In this document: piece after piece, positions 1 to 7,315 of the stretch
Layout of the letters: the number at the start of each line of letters is the position of its first letter
How positions within the stretch are numbered: the first letter of the stretch is position 1
Assembly (NCBI GenBank): GCA_946621045.1
Contig: CAMOOA010000003.1
Location: forward strand, 1-27,787
Length of the DNA: 27,787 nt
Reading direction: 5' to 3'
Source: an uncultured Erysipelotrichaceae bacterium
GTDB lineage: Bacteria > Bacillota_I > Bacilli_A > Erysipelotrichales > Erysipelotrichaceae
Program-made: the position numbers and the translations under genes
Notes under the pieces: model-generated
What the model was told of the DNA's origin: nothing
Seen by the model: only the letters and a program-made list of their open reading frames with translations
Databases searched by the model: none

Positions 1-469
1 TAGCAGCTGTCTTTTTTGCGGGAGCAGCAGCCTTCTTGGCAGCTGTCTTCTTCGCGGGAGCAGCAGCCTTCTTGGCAGCTGTCTTCTTTGCGGGAGCAGC
101 AGCCTTCTTGGCGACTGTCTTCTTTGCAGGAGCAGCAGCTTTCTTGGCGACTGTCTTCTTTGCAGGAGCAGCAGCCTTCTTGGCGACTGTCTTCTTCGCA
201 GGAGTGGCAGCCTTCTTGGCAACTTCCTTCTTTGCAGGAGCAGCCTTCTTGGCAGCAGTTTTCTTAGCAGCTGTGACAGCCTTCTTGGCAACTGTCTTCT
301 TCGCAGGAGCAGCGGCCTTCTTGGCGACTTCCTTCTTTGCGGGAGCAGCTTTCTTAGCAGCAGGCTTTTTCGCAGCAACAGTCTTCTTAGGTTCAGCTTT
401 CTTGGCAGCAGCCTTCTTTACAGCAGGCTTCTTAGCTTCAGCTTTCTTAACAACCTTCTTCTCAGCCAT
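1..469 (-). CDS. Histone H1-like Lys/Ala/Pro repeat protein (3' end cut by window)
   Basis: The visible part is 156 codons read leftward from an ATG at 469; no stop occurs before the window edge, so the C-terminus is missing. The product starts MAEKKVVKKAEAKKPAVKK and is almost entirely Lys, Ala, Pro, Thr and Val, built from 12-residue units of the type KKAAAPAKKTVA, with some 11-residue variants (KKAAPAKKEVA). No folded domain, signal peptide or membrane segment is visible. Composition and repeat resemble the tails of bacterial H1-like proteins (Hc1/HctB, AlgP and PhaF C-terminal regions), which bind DNA or other polyanions; a nucleoid-binding role is inferred from that resemblance. Two purine-rich Shine-Dalgarno-like stretches precede the ATG, the nearer one GGAGG about 7 nt away. 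It lies 69 bp downstream of ppdK, whose own C-terminus carries the same motif. The protein class is clear; its cellular role is not. Confidence 0.85.
   Translation of the reverse strand, partial: MAEKKVVKKAEAKKPAVKKAAAKKAEPKKTVAAKKPAAKKAAPAKKEVAKKAAAPAKKTVAKKAVTAAKKTAAKKAAPAKKEVAKKAATPAKKTVAKKAAAPAKKTVAKKAAAPAKKTVAKKAAAPAKKTAAKKAAAPAKKTAAKKAAAPAKKTAA
7..222. repeat. 36-bp tandem repeat inside the H1-like gene
   Basis: Six consecutive 36-bp units (7-42, 43-78, 79-114, 115-150, 151-186, 187-222) differ at only a few positions each. A further unit lies at 292-327, and shorter 33-bp variants lie between 222 and about 370. Each unit encodes 12 residues. The near identity at DNA level, including silent positions, suggests recent expansion by slippage or unequal recombination, so copy number may vary between strains. 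Confidence 0.9.
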
Positions 470-538
470 GAGTTATCCTCCTTTCTTGCCTCCTTCTATC
501 CACAAAAGGCATAAGCCATTTAGGATACTTTAACTGAA

Positions 539-3253
539 TTACTTCTTCTCTGATTTCTTTGCCGGAGCTTTCTTCGCAGCCGCCTTTTTGGCAGGAGCTT
601 TCTTTGCAGGTGCTCCAACCTTGATGGCAGCCTGTGCAGCCGCAAGACGTGCAATAGGTACACGGAACGGCGAGCAGCTTACATAGTTCAGTCCGACCTT
701 CTGGAAGAACTCGATGGACGCAGGATCACCGCCGTGTTCGCCGCAGACACCGAGGTGGATATCCGGACGGGTTGTGCGGCCGTTCTTTGCGGCCATAGCA
801 ATCAGCTGACCGACGCCGTTTGTATCGACATGAGCGAACGGATCGGACTCATAGATATGCTTGGAATAGTAGTCATCCAGGAACTTGCCCGCATCATCAC
901 GCGAGAAGCCGAATGTCATCTGTGTCAGGTCGTTTGTGCCGAAGCTGAAGAATTCTGCAGTCTGCGCAATTTCACCTGCGAGCAGAGCTGCACGCGGAAT
1001 TTCAATCATGGTACCAGCCTTATAGGTCTGCTTTGTTGCCTTGGCAGCCTTGATTGTTGCATCAGCTGTCTCTCTGACGATCTTGACAACATATTCAAGT
1101 TCCTTCGGTTCGCCGACCAGCGGAATCATGATTTCAGGAACAACCTTCCATCTCGGATGCTTCTTGTTGACATTGATCGCAGCCTTGATGATGGCACGTG
1201 CCTGCATCTCGCCGATTTCCGGATAGGTAACATCGAGACGGCATCCGCGGTGACCCATCATCGGGTTGAATTCATGGAGTGCGGAAGCTGCAGCTTCAAC
1301 ATCCTTGATTGTGATGCCGAGAGCCTTCGCAACATCCTTGGCTTCTGCTTCCGTCTTCGGAAGGAACTCATGCAGAGGCGGATCCAGGAGACGGATCGTC
1401 ACAGGACGGCCGCCCATTGCCTCGAAGATACCTTCGAAGTCTTCCTGCTGCATCGGCTCAAGAAGATCGAGCGCCTTCTTGCGCTGTTCTGTATTCTGAG
1501 CAACACAGAGCATGCGGATTGCCTTGATACGTTCCGCACTGTTGAAGAACATATGTTCGGTACGGACAAGTCCGATACCTTCAGCGCCGAAGGAAACAGC
1601 ACGTGCTGCATCTTCCGGTGTATCCGCATTGGTACGGATCTGGAGTGTGCGGCGTGCATCAGCCCAGTCCATGAATGTCTTGAAGTTTCCGGAAATGGTT
1701 GCCGGAACGGTCTTTACAGCACCTTCATAGACACAGCCTGTGGAACCGTCAAGCGAGATTACATCGCCTTCCTTGAATTTCTTTCCGCCGACTTCGAAGA
1801 ACTTCTTCGCTTCATTGACCTTGATTTCACCGGCACCGGATACACAGCATGCACCCATACCGCGGGCAACGACAGCCGCATGGCTGGTCATACCGCCGCG
1901 GACAGTGAGGATACCTTCGGAAACATGCATACCTTCGATGTCTTCCGGAGATGTCTCAAGACGGACAAGAACAACTTTCTTTCCTGCATCGACCCACTTC
2001 TTCGCATCTTCAGCGGAGAAGACAATCTGACCGGAAGCAGCACCCGGAGAAGCAGCAAGACCCTTGGCAATGATACGGTCCTTGGCAGCCTTCAGTTCAG
2101 CCGCATCAAACTGCGGATGGAGCAGGTCGTCGAGCTGCTTCGGCTCTACCATAAGGAGTGCCTGATCTTTTGTGACGAGGCCTTCCTTGACCATGTCAAC
2201 AGCAACTTTCAGCGCCGCAGCAGCGGTACGTTTGCCGTTACGTGTCTGCAGCATGAAGAGTTTTCCGTGTTCAATGGTGAACTCCATATCCTGCATGTCA
2301 TGGTAATGCTTTTCAAGTTTCTTGCAGATCTTGACGAAATCCTTGTAAGCACCCGGAATTGTCTTGGCAAGTTCAGAGATCGGCTGCGGTGTACGGATAC
2401 CCGCAACGACATCTTCACCCTGGGCATTCATCAGGAACTCACCGAACAGTTTGTTTTCGCCGGTCGCAGGGTTACGTGTAAATGCGACACCGGTACCGCA
2501 GTCATCACCCATGTTGCCGAATACCATCGACTGAACATTGACTGCTGTTCCCCAGCTCTCGGGAATATCGTTCATCTTGCGGTAGAAGATTGCACGATCG
2601 TTCATCCAGGAACGGAACACCGCCATAATTGCACGGTTCAGCTGAACTTTCGGATCCTGCGGGAACTCTTCCTTGAGGTTCTTCTTGTAGAACTCCTTGA
2701 ACTTCTTTGTCAGTTCAACCATGTCATCCGCATCGAGTTCGATGTCGAGCTTGACACCCTTCTTTGCCTTGACCTCATCAATGATCTCTTCGAACTTTGC
2801 CTTGGAAAGTCCCATGACAACATCCGAGAACATCTGAACAAATCTGCGGTAACTGTCATAAGCGAAACGCTTGTTGCCGGAAGCTGCCGCAACAACTTCA
2901 ACAACATCATCATTCATACCGAGGTTGAGGATTGTATCCATCATACCCGGCATGGAAGCACGTGCACCGGAACGTACCGATACGAGAAGCGGATTCTTCT
3001 TGTCACCGAGTTTCTTTCCGGTTTCTTTCTGAAGCCATACTACATGTGTATCAATCTGCTTCTGGATTTCTTTCGAAATCTTCTGCCCATCTTCGTAATA
3101 GGCATTGCAGGCTTCCGTAGTAATCGTGAAGCCCTGAGGAACAGGCATTCCGAGATTGCTCATTTCGGCAAGGTTCGCACCTTTGCCGCCGAGCAGCTCA
3201 CGCATCTTGCCGTTACCCTCTTCAAATTTGTAGACGTACTTTTTTGCAGCCAT
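539..3253 (-). CDS. ppdK: Pyruvate, phosphate dikinase with a C-terminal H1-like tail
   Basis: PPDK interconverts pyruvate + ATP + phosphate and PEP + AMP + pyrophosphate in the cytoplasm; in anaerobes it often works glycolytically or gluconeogenically. The 904-residue product has the expected order: an N-terminal nucleotide-binding domain (GGKGANLAEM near residues 22-31; SVRSGARASMPGMMDT near 91-106), the swivelling phosphohistidine domain with GGMTSHAAVVARGMG (His458 is the phosphate carrier; the adjacent Thr/Ser positions are typical), and the C-terminal PEP/pyruvate barrel with SFGTNDLTQMTFGFSRDD and GVCGEHGGDP. The usual family end is reached at about residue 878. About 26 further residues follow, rich in APAKK and AAAKK (finding below). 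The ATG at 3253 is preceded by AAAGGATGG. A promoter lies just upstream at 3298-3326, and the H1-like gene follows 69 bp downstream, probably cotranscribed because I see no clear terminator between them. Confidence 0.97.
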   Translation of the reverse strand: MAAKKYVYKFEEGNGKMRELLGGKGANLAEMSNLGMPVPQGFTITTEACNAYYEDGQKISKEIQKQIDTHVVWLQKETGKKLGDKKNPLLVSVRSGARASMPGMMDTILNLGMNDDVVEVVAAASGNKRFAYDSYRRFVQMFSDVVMGLSKAKFEEIIDEVKAKKGVKLDIELDADDMVELTKKFKEFYKKNLKEEFPQDPKVQLNRAIMAVFRSWMNDRAIFYRKMNDIPESWGTAVNVQSMVFGNMGDDCGTGVAFTRNPATGENKLFGEFLMNAQGEDVVAGIRTPQPISELAKTIPGAYKDFVKICKKLEKHYHDMQDMEFTIEHGKLFMLQTRNGKRTAAAALKVAVDMVKEGLVTKDQALLMVEPKQLDDLLHPQFDAAELKAAKDRIIAKGLAASPGAASGQIVFSAEDAKKWVDAGKKVVLVRLETSPEDIEGMHVSEGILTVRGGMTSHAAVVARGMGACCVSGAGEIKVNEAKKFFEVGGKKFKEGDVISLDGSTGCVYEGAVKTVPATISGNFKTFMDWADARRTLQIRTNADTPEDAARAVSFGAEGIGLVRTEHMFFNSAERIKAIRMLCVAQNTEQRKKALDLLEPMQQEDFEGIFEAMGGRPVTIRLLDPPLHEFLPKTEAEAKDVAKALGITIKDVEAAASALHEFNPMMGHRGCRLDVTYPEIGEMQARAIIKAAINVNKKHPRWKVVPEIMIPLVGEPKELEYVVKIVRETADATIKAAKATKQTYKAGTMIEIPRAALLAGEIAQTAEFFSFGTNDLTQMTFGFSRDDAGKFLDDYYSKHIYESDPFAHVDTNGVGQLIAMAAKNGRTTRPDIHLGVCGEHGGDPASIEFFQKVGLNYVSCSPFRVPIARLAAAQAAIKVGAPAKKAPAKKAAAKKAPAKKSEKK

Positions 3254-3297
3254 ACAGCCATCCTTTCTTTTATTATCTGTAGTCTTCTACTTTCAAA

Positions 3298-3326
3298 ATT
3301 ATAAATCAGCAAAACTGTTTAAACAA
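3298..3326 (-). promoter_or_regulatory. Predicted sigma-A promoter of ppdK
   Basis: On the minus strand a -35 box TTGTTT (3321-3326) and a perfect -10 box TATAAT (3298-3303) are separated by 17 bp. The expected transcription start lies around 3290, giving a leader of about 37 nt before the ppdK ATG. Confidence 0.7.
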
Positions 3327-3357
3327 TAAAATTCAGCGCAACAAAAGGCTTTTACGA

Positions 3358-4296
3358 TCAATCGATATATTTTTTTATGAATTCGAACATCGACTCTGCA
3401 TATGCTTCATGATATCTGCATCCGCCGAATCCTGTTGCCCGGAACAGAATCAGTTCCTTTTCTCCGGCCGCGCAGGAATGTGCACGTTCCGCATTGATCG
3501 CCGGCACAACCGCATCATCGCATCCATGCATGAATAACATCGGAATCTTTGCATTGGCGAGCTGACGCCTTGTCGAAATATCATTCATGCTGAAATGCAG
3601 ATGCTGCCGTACAAGCATGTCGATTGCAGGAATGAACGGACGGACGGGAATTCCCGAAACAGATTCGGCAGCAGTGATGAGCTGTTCTTTGATATCGATG
3701 TAACCGCCCTCTTCCACAGCGCATTTCACATTTGCAGGAATAAAATCACCTGCCGCATTCATTACGGCGTTGGCTCCCATATCGATTCCGTAAAGCGCAA
3801 TCTCTGCCTCCGGACGAAGCGCGCAGAGATAATTGATCCAGGAAAGAAGATCATAATGCTCGGGCCACCCAAGTCCGGTATAGGTTCCCTCAGACTGTCC
3901 GCTTGCTCTCTGATCCGGGACAAGAAGATTGAACCCGCGTTTGTCCGCTTCCATCATCAGCGGAAGAAGATCATAGGCACAGCGATGGAATCCATGAAGC
4001 AGAATCATCCACTTTTTGCTGTCAGGATGATTCTCAATCCGCATGGCATGCAGCGTCAGGTCATCATAACTGCGAAGCGTGTCATCCATCCGGAAGGAAT
4101 GATTCAGCCAGTCATTCGACGCGGCGGTCTCTGCACTGTTCGGAGCGAGCCCGTCGGGATGATAGCGTGACTTGTCAGGCTTGAATGCCTGCGTAAACAC
4201 ATACCATGCATAAGTGCCGTAGGCTGCCGCCCCGGTCACTGCCACAGCTCCTGCGGCTTTCAAAACAGGATGATTATTCTTTTTCTCCTTGCTCAT
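3358..4296 (-). CDS. Membrane-anchored alpha/beta hydrolase, Asp at the nucleophile position
   Basis: The 312-residue product has a basic N-terminus (MSKEKKNNHP) and a hydrophobic segment at about residues 12-33, probably an uncleaved membrane anchor. An alpha/beta-hydrolase fold follows: the oxyanion-hole strand ILLHGFHRC, the nucleophile elbow LYGIDMGANAVM, the acid strand MHGCDDAVVP (Asp261) and the histidine loop CRYHEAY (His296). It resembles the YqkD-like Bacillota hydrolases, which usually have GxSMGA at the elbow. Here the nucleophile position is Asp172 (codon GAT), as in haloalkane dehalogenases and epoxide hydrolases, or an inactive variant. Substrate unknown. AAAGGAG lies just ahead of the ATG. 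The gene follows the valS terminator and may have its own promoter at the end of valS. Fold certain, activity uncertain. Confidence 0.88.
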   Translation of the reverse strand: MSKEKKNNHPVLKAAGAVAVTGAAAYGTYAWYVFTQAFKPDKSRYHPDGLAPNSAETAASNDWLNHSFRMDDTLRSYDDLTLHAMRIENHPDSKKWMILLHGFHRCAYDLLPLMMEADKRGFNLLVPDQRASGQSEGTYTGLGWPEHYDLLSWINYLCALRPEAEIALYGIDMGANAVMNAAGDFIPANVKCAVEEGGYIDIKEQLITAAESVSGIPVRPFIPAIDMLVRQHLHFSMNDISTRRQLANAKIPMLFMHGCDDAVVPAINAERAHSCAAGEKELILFRATGFGGCRYHEAYAESMFEFIKKYID

Positions 4297-4312
4297 AATT
4301 CTCCTTTCAACT

Positions 4313-4366
4313 CAAAACAAAAAGACTTAAAACCCGTCATTGATACAATGACTGATTTCAAGTCTT
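4313..4366 (-). terminator. Rho-independent terminator after valS (or leader hairpin of the hydrolase gene)
   Basis: On the minus strand AAGACTT (4360-4366) pairs with AAGTCTT (4322-4328), and an inner stem GTCATTG/CAATGAC around a short loop extends the hairpin. A T-rich run (TTTTTGTTTT) follows. It ends only about 17 bp before the hydrolase ATG, so it lies inside any leader transcribed from the possible promoter at 4400-4408. Confidence 0.85.
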
Positions 4367-4399
4367 GGATGATTACTCGAGATTGTTCTCATCAATCGG

Positions 4400-4408
4400 A
4401 TTATAACA
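4400..4408 (-). promoter_or_regulatory. Possible extended -10 promoter for the hydrolase gene
   Basis: TGTTATAAT (TGn plus a perfect TATAAT at 4400-4405) lies directly after the valS stop codon on the minus strand. No good -35 hexamer stands at 16-18 bp. If active, it would make a leader of about 95 nt containing the terminator hairpin at 4313-4366. Confidence 0.35.
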
Positions 4409-4410
4409 TA

Positions 4411-7026
4411 CTATCCGGCTAATTCCTGCAATCTTGCGAGCACTACGTTCAGCTGTTTTTCATAATCTTCCAGCTTTTTCTGCTCGGCTTCAATCTTCTG
4501 TTTCGGCGCTTTCGCAAGGAAACCCTGATTGGACAGAATTCCGCGGCTGCGGGCAACCTCTTTTTCAAGACGTTCGCGCTCAGCATTCATCTTCGTGCGC
4601 TCCGCCTCAACATCCATAAGCTGAGCGCTCGGAATATAGATGGTTCCGCCCCGGACGGTCTGAACGGAGAGATCTCCTTCCAGCGCATCTTTCCAGGTAA
4701 CCTTCGCAAGGCGTTCAAGCATGCTTGCCTGCGTCTCATTTACCGGGACAACATTGCCGTCGAGATCACGGATCTCCACATCCAGCGGTGCGCTCGGCTT
4801 GAGATCATTTGCCATCTTCACTTCACGGATTTTCTGAATCACGGAAATCAGACGGTCCATTCCTTCAAGGTCTGCTTCCGGAAGATCCGAAATGCGCTTC
4901 GGCCAGGATTCAAGACAGATGCTTTCCTGTGCATGCGGAATCTTCTGATAGATTTCCTCCGTCACAAACGGCATGAACGGATGCAGGAGACGGATGATTG
5001 CACTCAGCATGACCAGAAGCGTGGACTGCGCGCCTTTGCGGACAGCTTCATCGTCACTTGAAAGACTTGCCTTGGAGAGCTCGATGTACCAGGAACAGAA
5101 ATCATCCCATACAAAGGAATACAGTTCGTTTCCGACCAGCGCGAATTCATATTTTTCCATGTTCTCCGTCACATGATCGAGAACCATGTTCAGCTTGTTG
5201 AGGATCCACGCATCACTTGCGGAAAGTGTGGAGAGATCAATATCTTCAAGCGTCATACCTTCCGGCAGATTCATCAGCACAAAGCGGGACGCATTCCAGA
5301 GTTTGTTGATGAAGTTCCAGGATGCTTCGACCTTCTCCGGAATATAACGCATATCCTGTCCCGGGGTGCTGTTGGTGGAAAGGAAGAACCGCAGGGAATC
5401 CACACCGTACTGATCGATGACTTCCATCGGGTCAATGCCGTTTCCAAGCGATTTGGACATCTTTCTTCCCTGCGCATCACGGATCAGTCCGTGGATCAGA
5501 ACATCCTTGAACGGGCGTTCCTTCAGGAAGTGACGCGCCTGGAATGCCATGCGGGCAACCCAGAAGAAGATAATGTCATAACCGGTAACCATGGTTGAAG
5601 TCGGATAGTAACGCTTCAGATCATCCGTTTCCTCCGGCCAGCCGAGTGTCGCAAACGGCCACAGTGCGGAAGAGAACCAGGTATCGAGAACATCTTCATC
5701 CTGAACCCAGTTTTCAATATCTTCCGGTGCGCTCATGCCTACATAGGTCTCGCCGGTTTCCTTGTGGTACCATGCCGGAATCCGGTGTCCCCACCAGAGC
5801 TGACGGGAAATGCACCAGTCTTCAATATTCTCAAGCCACTGTTCAAACACGCGCTCGAAGCGTTCCGGATAGAATGTGATCTTCTCGTCCGGATTCTTCT
5901 GATGTTCCAGAACATCATTCGCAAGCGGCTTCATCTTGACGAACCACTGCTGGGAAAGATACGGTTCCACGACGCAGTTTGTCCGTTCACTGTGTCCGAC
6001 ATTATGGACGATGTCTTCAATCTTAATGAGGTTGCCTTCCGCTTCAATGCGACGGATCAGTGCATCACGGCACGCATAGCGGTCCATTCCACTGAATTCA
6101 CCGGCAAGTTCATTCATGGTTCCGTCATCATTCATGCAGATCGGCTTCGGCAGATGGTGACGTTCCGCAATCGCAAAGTCATTGGGATCGTGCGCCGGCG
6201 TGCACTTCATCGCGCCGGTACCGAATTCAATATCTACATAGTCATCGCCGATGATCGGAAGTTCTTCCCCGTTGGCAGGATTGACGGTATGCATTCCGAT
6301 CACATCCTTGAAGCGTTCATCCTTCGGGTTCACAACAACGCACACATCGCCGAACATCGTTTCCGGACGTGTCGTCGCAACCGTGAATTCCCTTCCGGTT
6401 TCCACGACACGATATTTCATGTAATACATCTTGCCCGGATCATCCTGATATTTGACTTCAATATTGGACAGCGCGGTACGTGCTTCCGGATCCCAGTTGA
6501 TGATTCTCCAGCCGCGGTAGATCAGACCTTCGTTGTAAAGAGTGACGAAGACGTGATTGACTGCCGCATTGAAGCCTTCATCCATGGTGAAGCGCTCGCG
6601 TGTGTAATCCAGACTGTTGCCGAGCTTCGCCCACTGCTTGCGGATGGTCGCCGCATATTCCGCCTTCCATTCCCAGGCACGTTCAAGGAATTTTTCACGT
6701 CCGATGTCATAGCGTGAAATCCCTTCGGATTTCAGACGCGCATCAACTCTTGCCTGTGTGGCAATACCTGCATGGTCCATGCCCGGCAGATAAAGCATGT
6801 CATAGCCCTGCATCCGCTTGTAACGGGAAATGATATCCTGAAGCGTATTGTCCCAGGCATGACCGATATGAAGAATACCGGTGACATTGGGAGGCGGGAT
6901 CACAATGGTAAAAGGATCCTTTGATTTATCACCGGCTGTAAAATACCCCTTTTCAACCCACTGATCATAACGTCCGGTTTCCACAGATGTATGATCATAT
7001 TTCGGTGCAAGATTTTCTTTCATCAT
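4411..7026 (-). CDS. valS: Valyl-tRNA synthetase
   Basis: This class I aminoacyl-tRNA synthetase charges tRNA-Val with valine in the cytoplasm. Starting at the ATG at 7026 the product has 871 residues, normal for bacterial ValRS. Visible features: IPPPNVTGILHIGHAWDN with the HIGH motif at residues 53-56; the CP1 editing domain (ATTRPETMFGDVCVVV, with GTGAMKCTPAHDPNDF); the KMSKS loop (RKMSKSLGNG, residues 522-526); the anticodon-binding domain; and a C-terminal charged coiled coil (AERERLEKEVARSRG to the end) typical of ValRS. I chose the ATG at 7026 because GGAGG stands 6 nt upstream. An in-frame upstream extension to 7089 would translate the T-box terminator and is rejected. A promoter and a Val T-box precede the gene and a terminator follows it, so it is its own regulated transcription unit. 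Confidence 0.98.
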   Translation of the reverse strand: MMKENLAPKYDHTSVETGRYDQWVEKGYFTAGDKSKDPFTIVIPPPNVTGILHIGHAWDNTLQDIISRYKRMQGYDMLYLPGMDHAGIATQARVDARLKSEGISRYDIGREKFLERAWEWKAEYAATIRKQWAKLGNSLDYTRERFTMDEGFNAAVNHVFVTLYNEGLIYRGWRIINWDPEARTALSNIEVKYQDDPGKMYYMKYRVVETGREFTVATTRPETMFGDVCVVVNPKDERFKDVIGMHTVNPANGEELPIIGDDYVDIEFGTGAMKCTPAHDPNDFAIAERHHLPKPICMNDDGTMNELAGEFSGMDRYACRDALIRRIEAEGNLIKIEDIVHNVGHSERTNCVVEPYLSQQWFVKMKPLANDVLEHQKNPDEKITFYPERFERVFEQWLENIEDWCISRQLWWGHRIPAWYHKETGETYVGMSAPEDIENWVQDEDVLDTWFSSALWPFATLGWPEETDDLKRYYPTSTMVTGYDIIFFWVARMAFQARHFLKERPFKDVLIHGLIRDAQGRKMSKSLGNGIDPMEVIDQYGVDSLRFFLSTNSTPGQDMRYIPEKVEASWNFINKLWNASRFVLMNLPEGMTLEDIDLSTLSASDAWILNKLNMVLDHVTENMEKYEFALVGNELYSFVWDDFCSWYIELSKASLSSDDEAVRKGAQSTLLVMLSAIIRLLHPFMPFVTEEIYQKIPHAQESICLESWPKRISDLPEADLEGMDRLISVIQKIREVKMANDLKPSAPLDVEIRDLDGNVVPVNETQASMLERLAKVTWKDALEGDLSVQTVRGGTIYIPSAQLMDVEAERTKMNAERERLEKEVARSRGILSNQGFLAKAPKQKIEAEQKKLEDYEKQLNVVLARLQELAG

Positions 7027-7039
7027 TTCGTTCCTCCTT

Positions 7040-7262
7040 AAAACAAAAGAAAACGTCCTGTGCGAAGGACGCTGTAAGCGTGGTACCACCTTGCTTGCTT
7101 CTCAAAACGCGGTAACGGGCGTGACCCGGCTGTTCTTACTGATCATCTTCAGAACAGCAGCTCCCGGAGGACTTCCCGTGAAATGCATCTGTTTTCGTTT
7201 CACCGCCCGAAAACTCTCTGTAAGAATGCAGAATCACGATACTTGTTCCGTTCATCGCTTAT
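7040..7262 (-). promoter_or_regulatory. Valine-specific T-box riboswitch controlling valS
   Basis: The leader contains the T-box core AAGGTGGTACCACG (minus strand, 7079-7092), followed by a terminator hairpin CGTCCT/AGGACG and a T-rich run (7041-7072). In stem I, AAGTATCGTGA (about 7221-7231) pairs through TCGTGA with TCACGG further 3'. The internal loop has an AGTA strand facing GAAGTC, so the specifier reads GUC (7170-7172), a valine codon. UGGU in the antiterminator bulge matches an ACCA acceptor end. Known mechanism: uncharged tRNA-Val binds the specifier and the bulge, stabilises the antiterminator and lets valS be transcribed. Confidence 0.93.
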
Positions 7263-7266
7263 TGCG

Positions 7267-7295
7267 ATTATAGCCTCTGTCCTTCCCTTTTTCAA
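7267..7295 (-). promoter_or_regulatory. Sigma-A promoter of the T-box/valS unit
   Basis: On the minus strand TTGAAA (7290-7295) and a perfect TATAAT (7267-7272) are separated by 17 bp. Transcription should start near 7260, just before stem I of the T-box. Confidence 0.85.
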
Positions 7296-7315
7296 CAGAA
7301 TATGCGGACATCGGA

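Noticed and set aside
7..222. Regular 36-bp repeats resembling a CRISPR array in period
   Set aside because: The units are contiguous, without spacers, and encode 12-residue H1-like repeats in an open frame with a good start and ribosome binding site.
734..3304. An 856-codon open frame on the plus strand opposite ppdK
   Set aside because: It is an antisense shadow of ppdK created by that gene's codon bias. It has no recognisable domain, its composition is Cys/His/Arg-rich and unnatural, and the sense frame has all PPDK motifs.
5764..6717. A 317-codon plus-strand frame within valS
   Set aside because: Antisense shadow of valS with no ribosome binding site or domain.
7027..7089. In-frame upstream extension of valS to 7089
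   Set aside because: It would cover the T-box terminator and antiterminator. The ATG at 7026 has a proper GGAGG 6 nt upstream and gives the normal family start.
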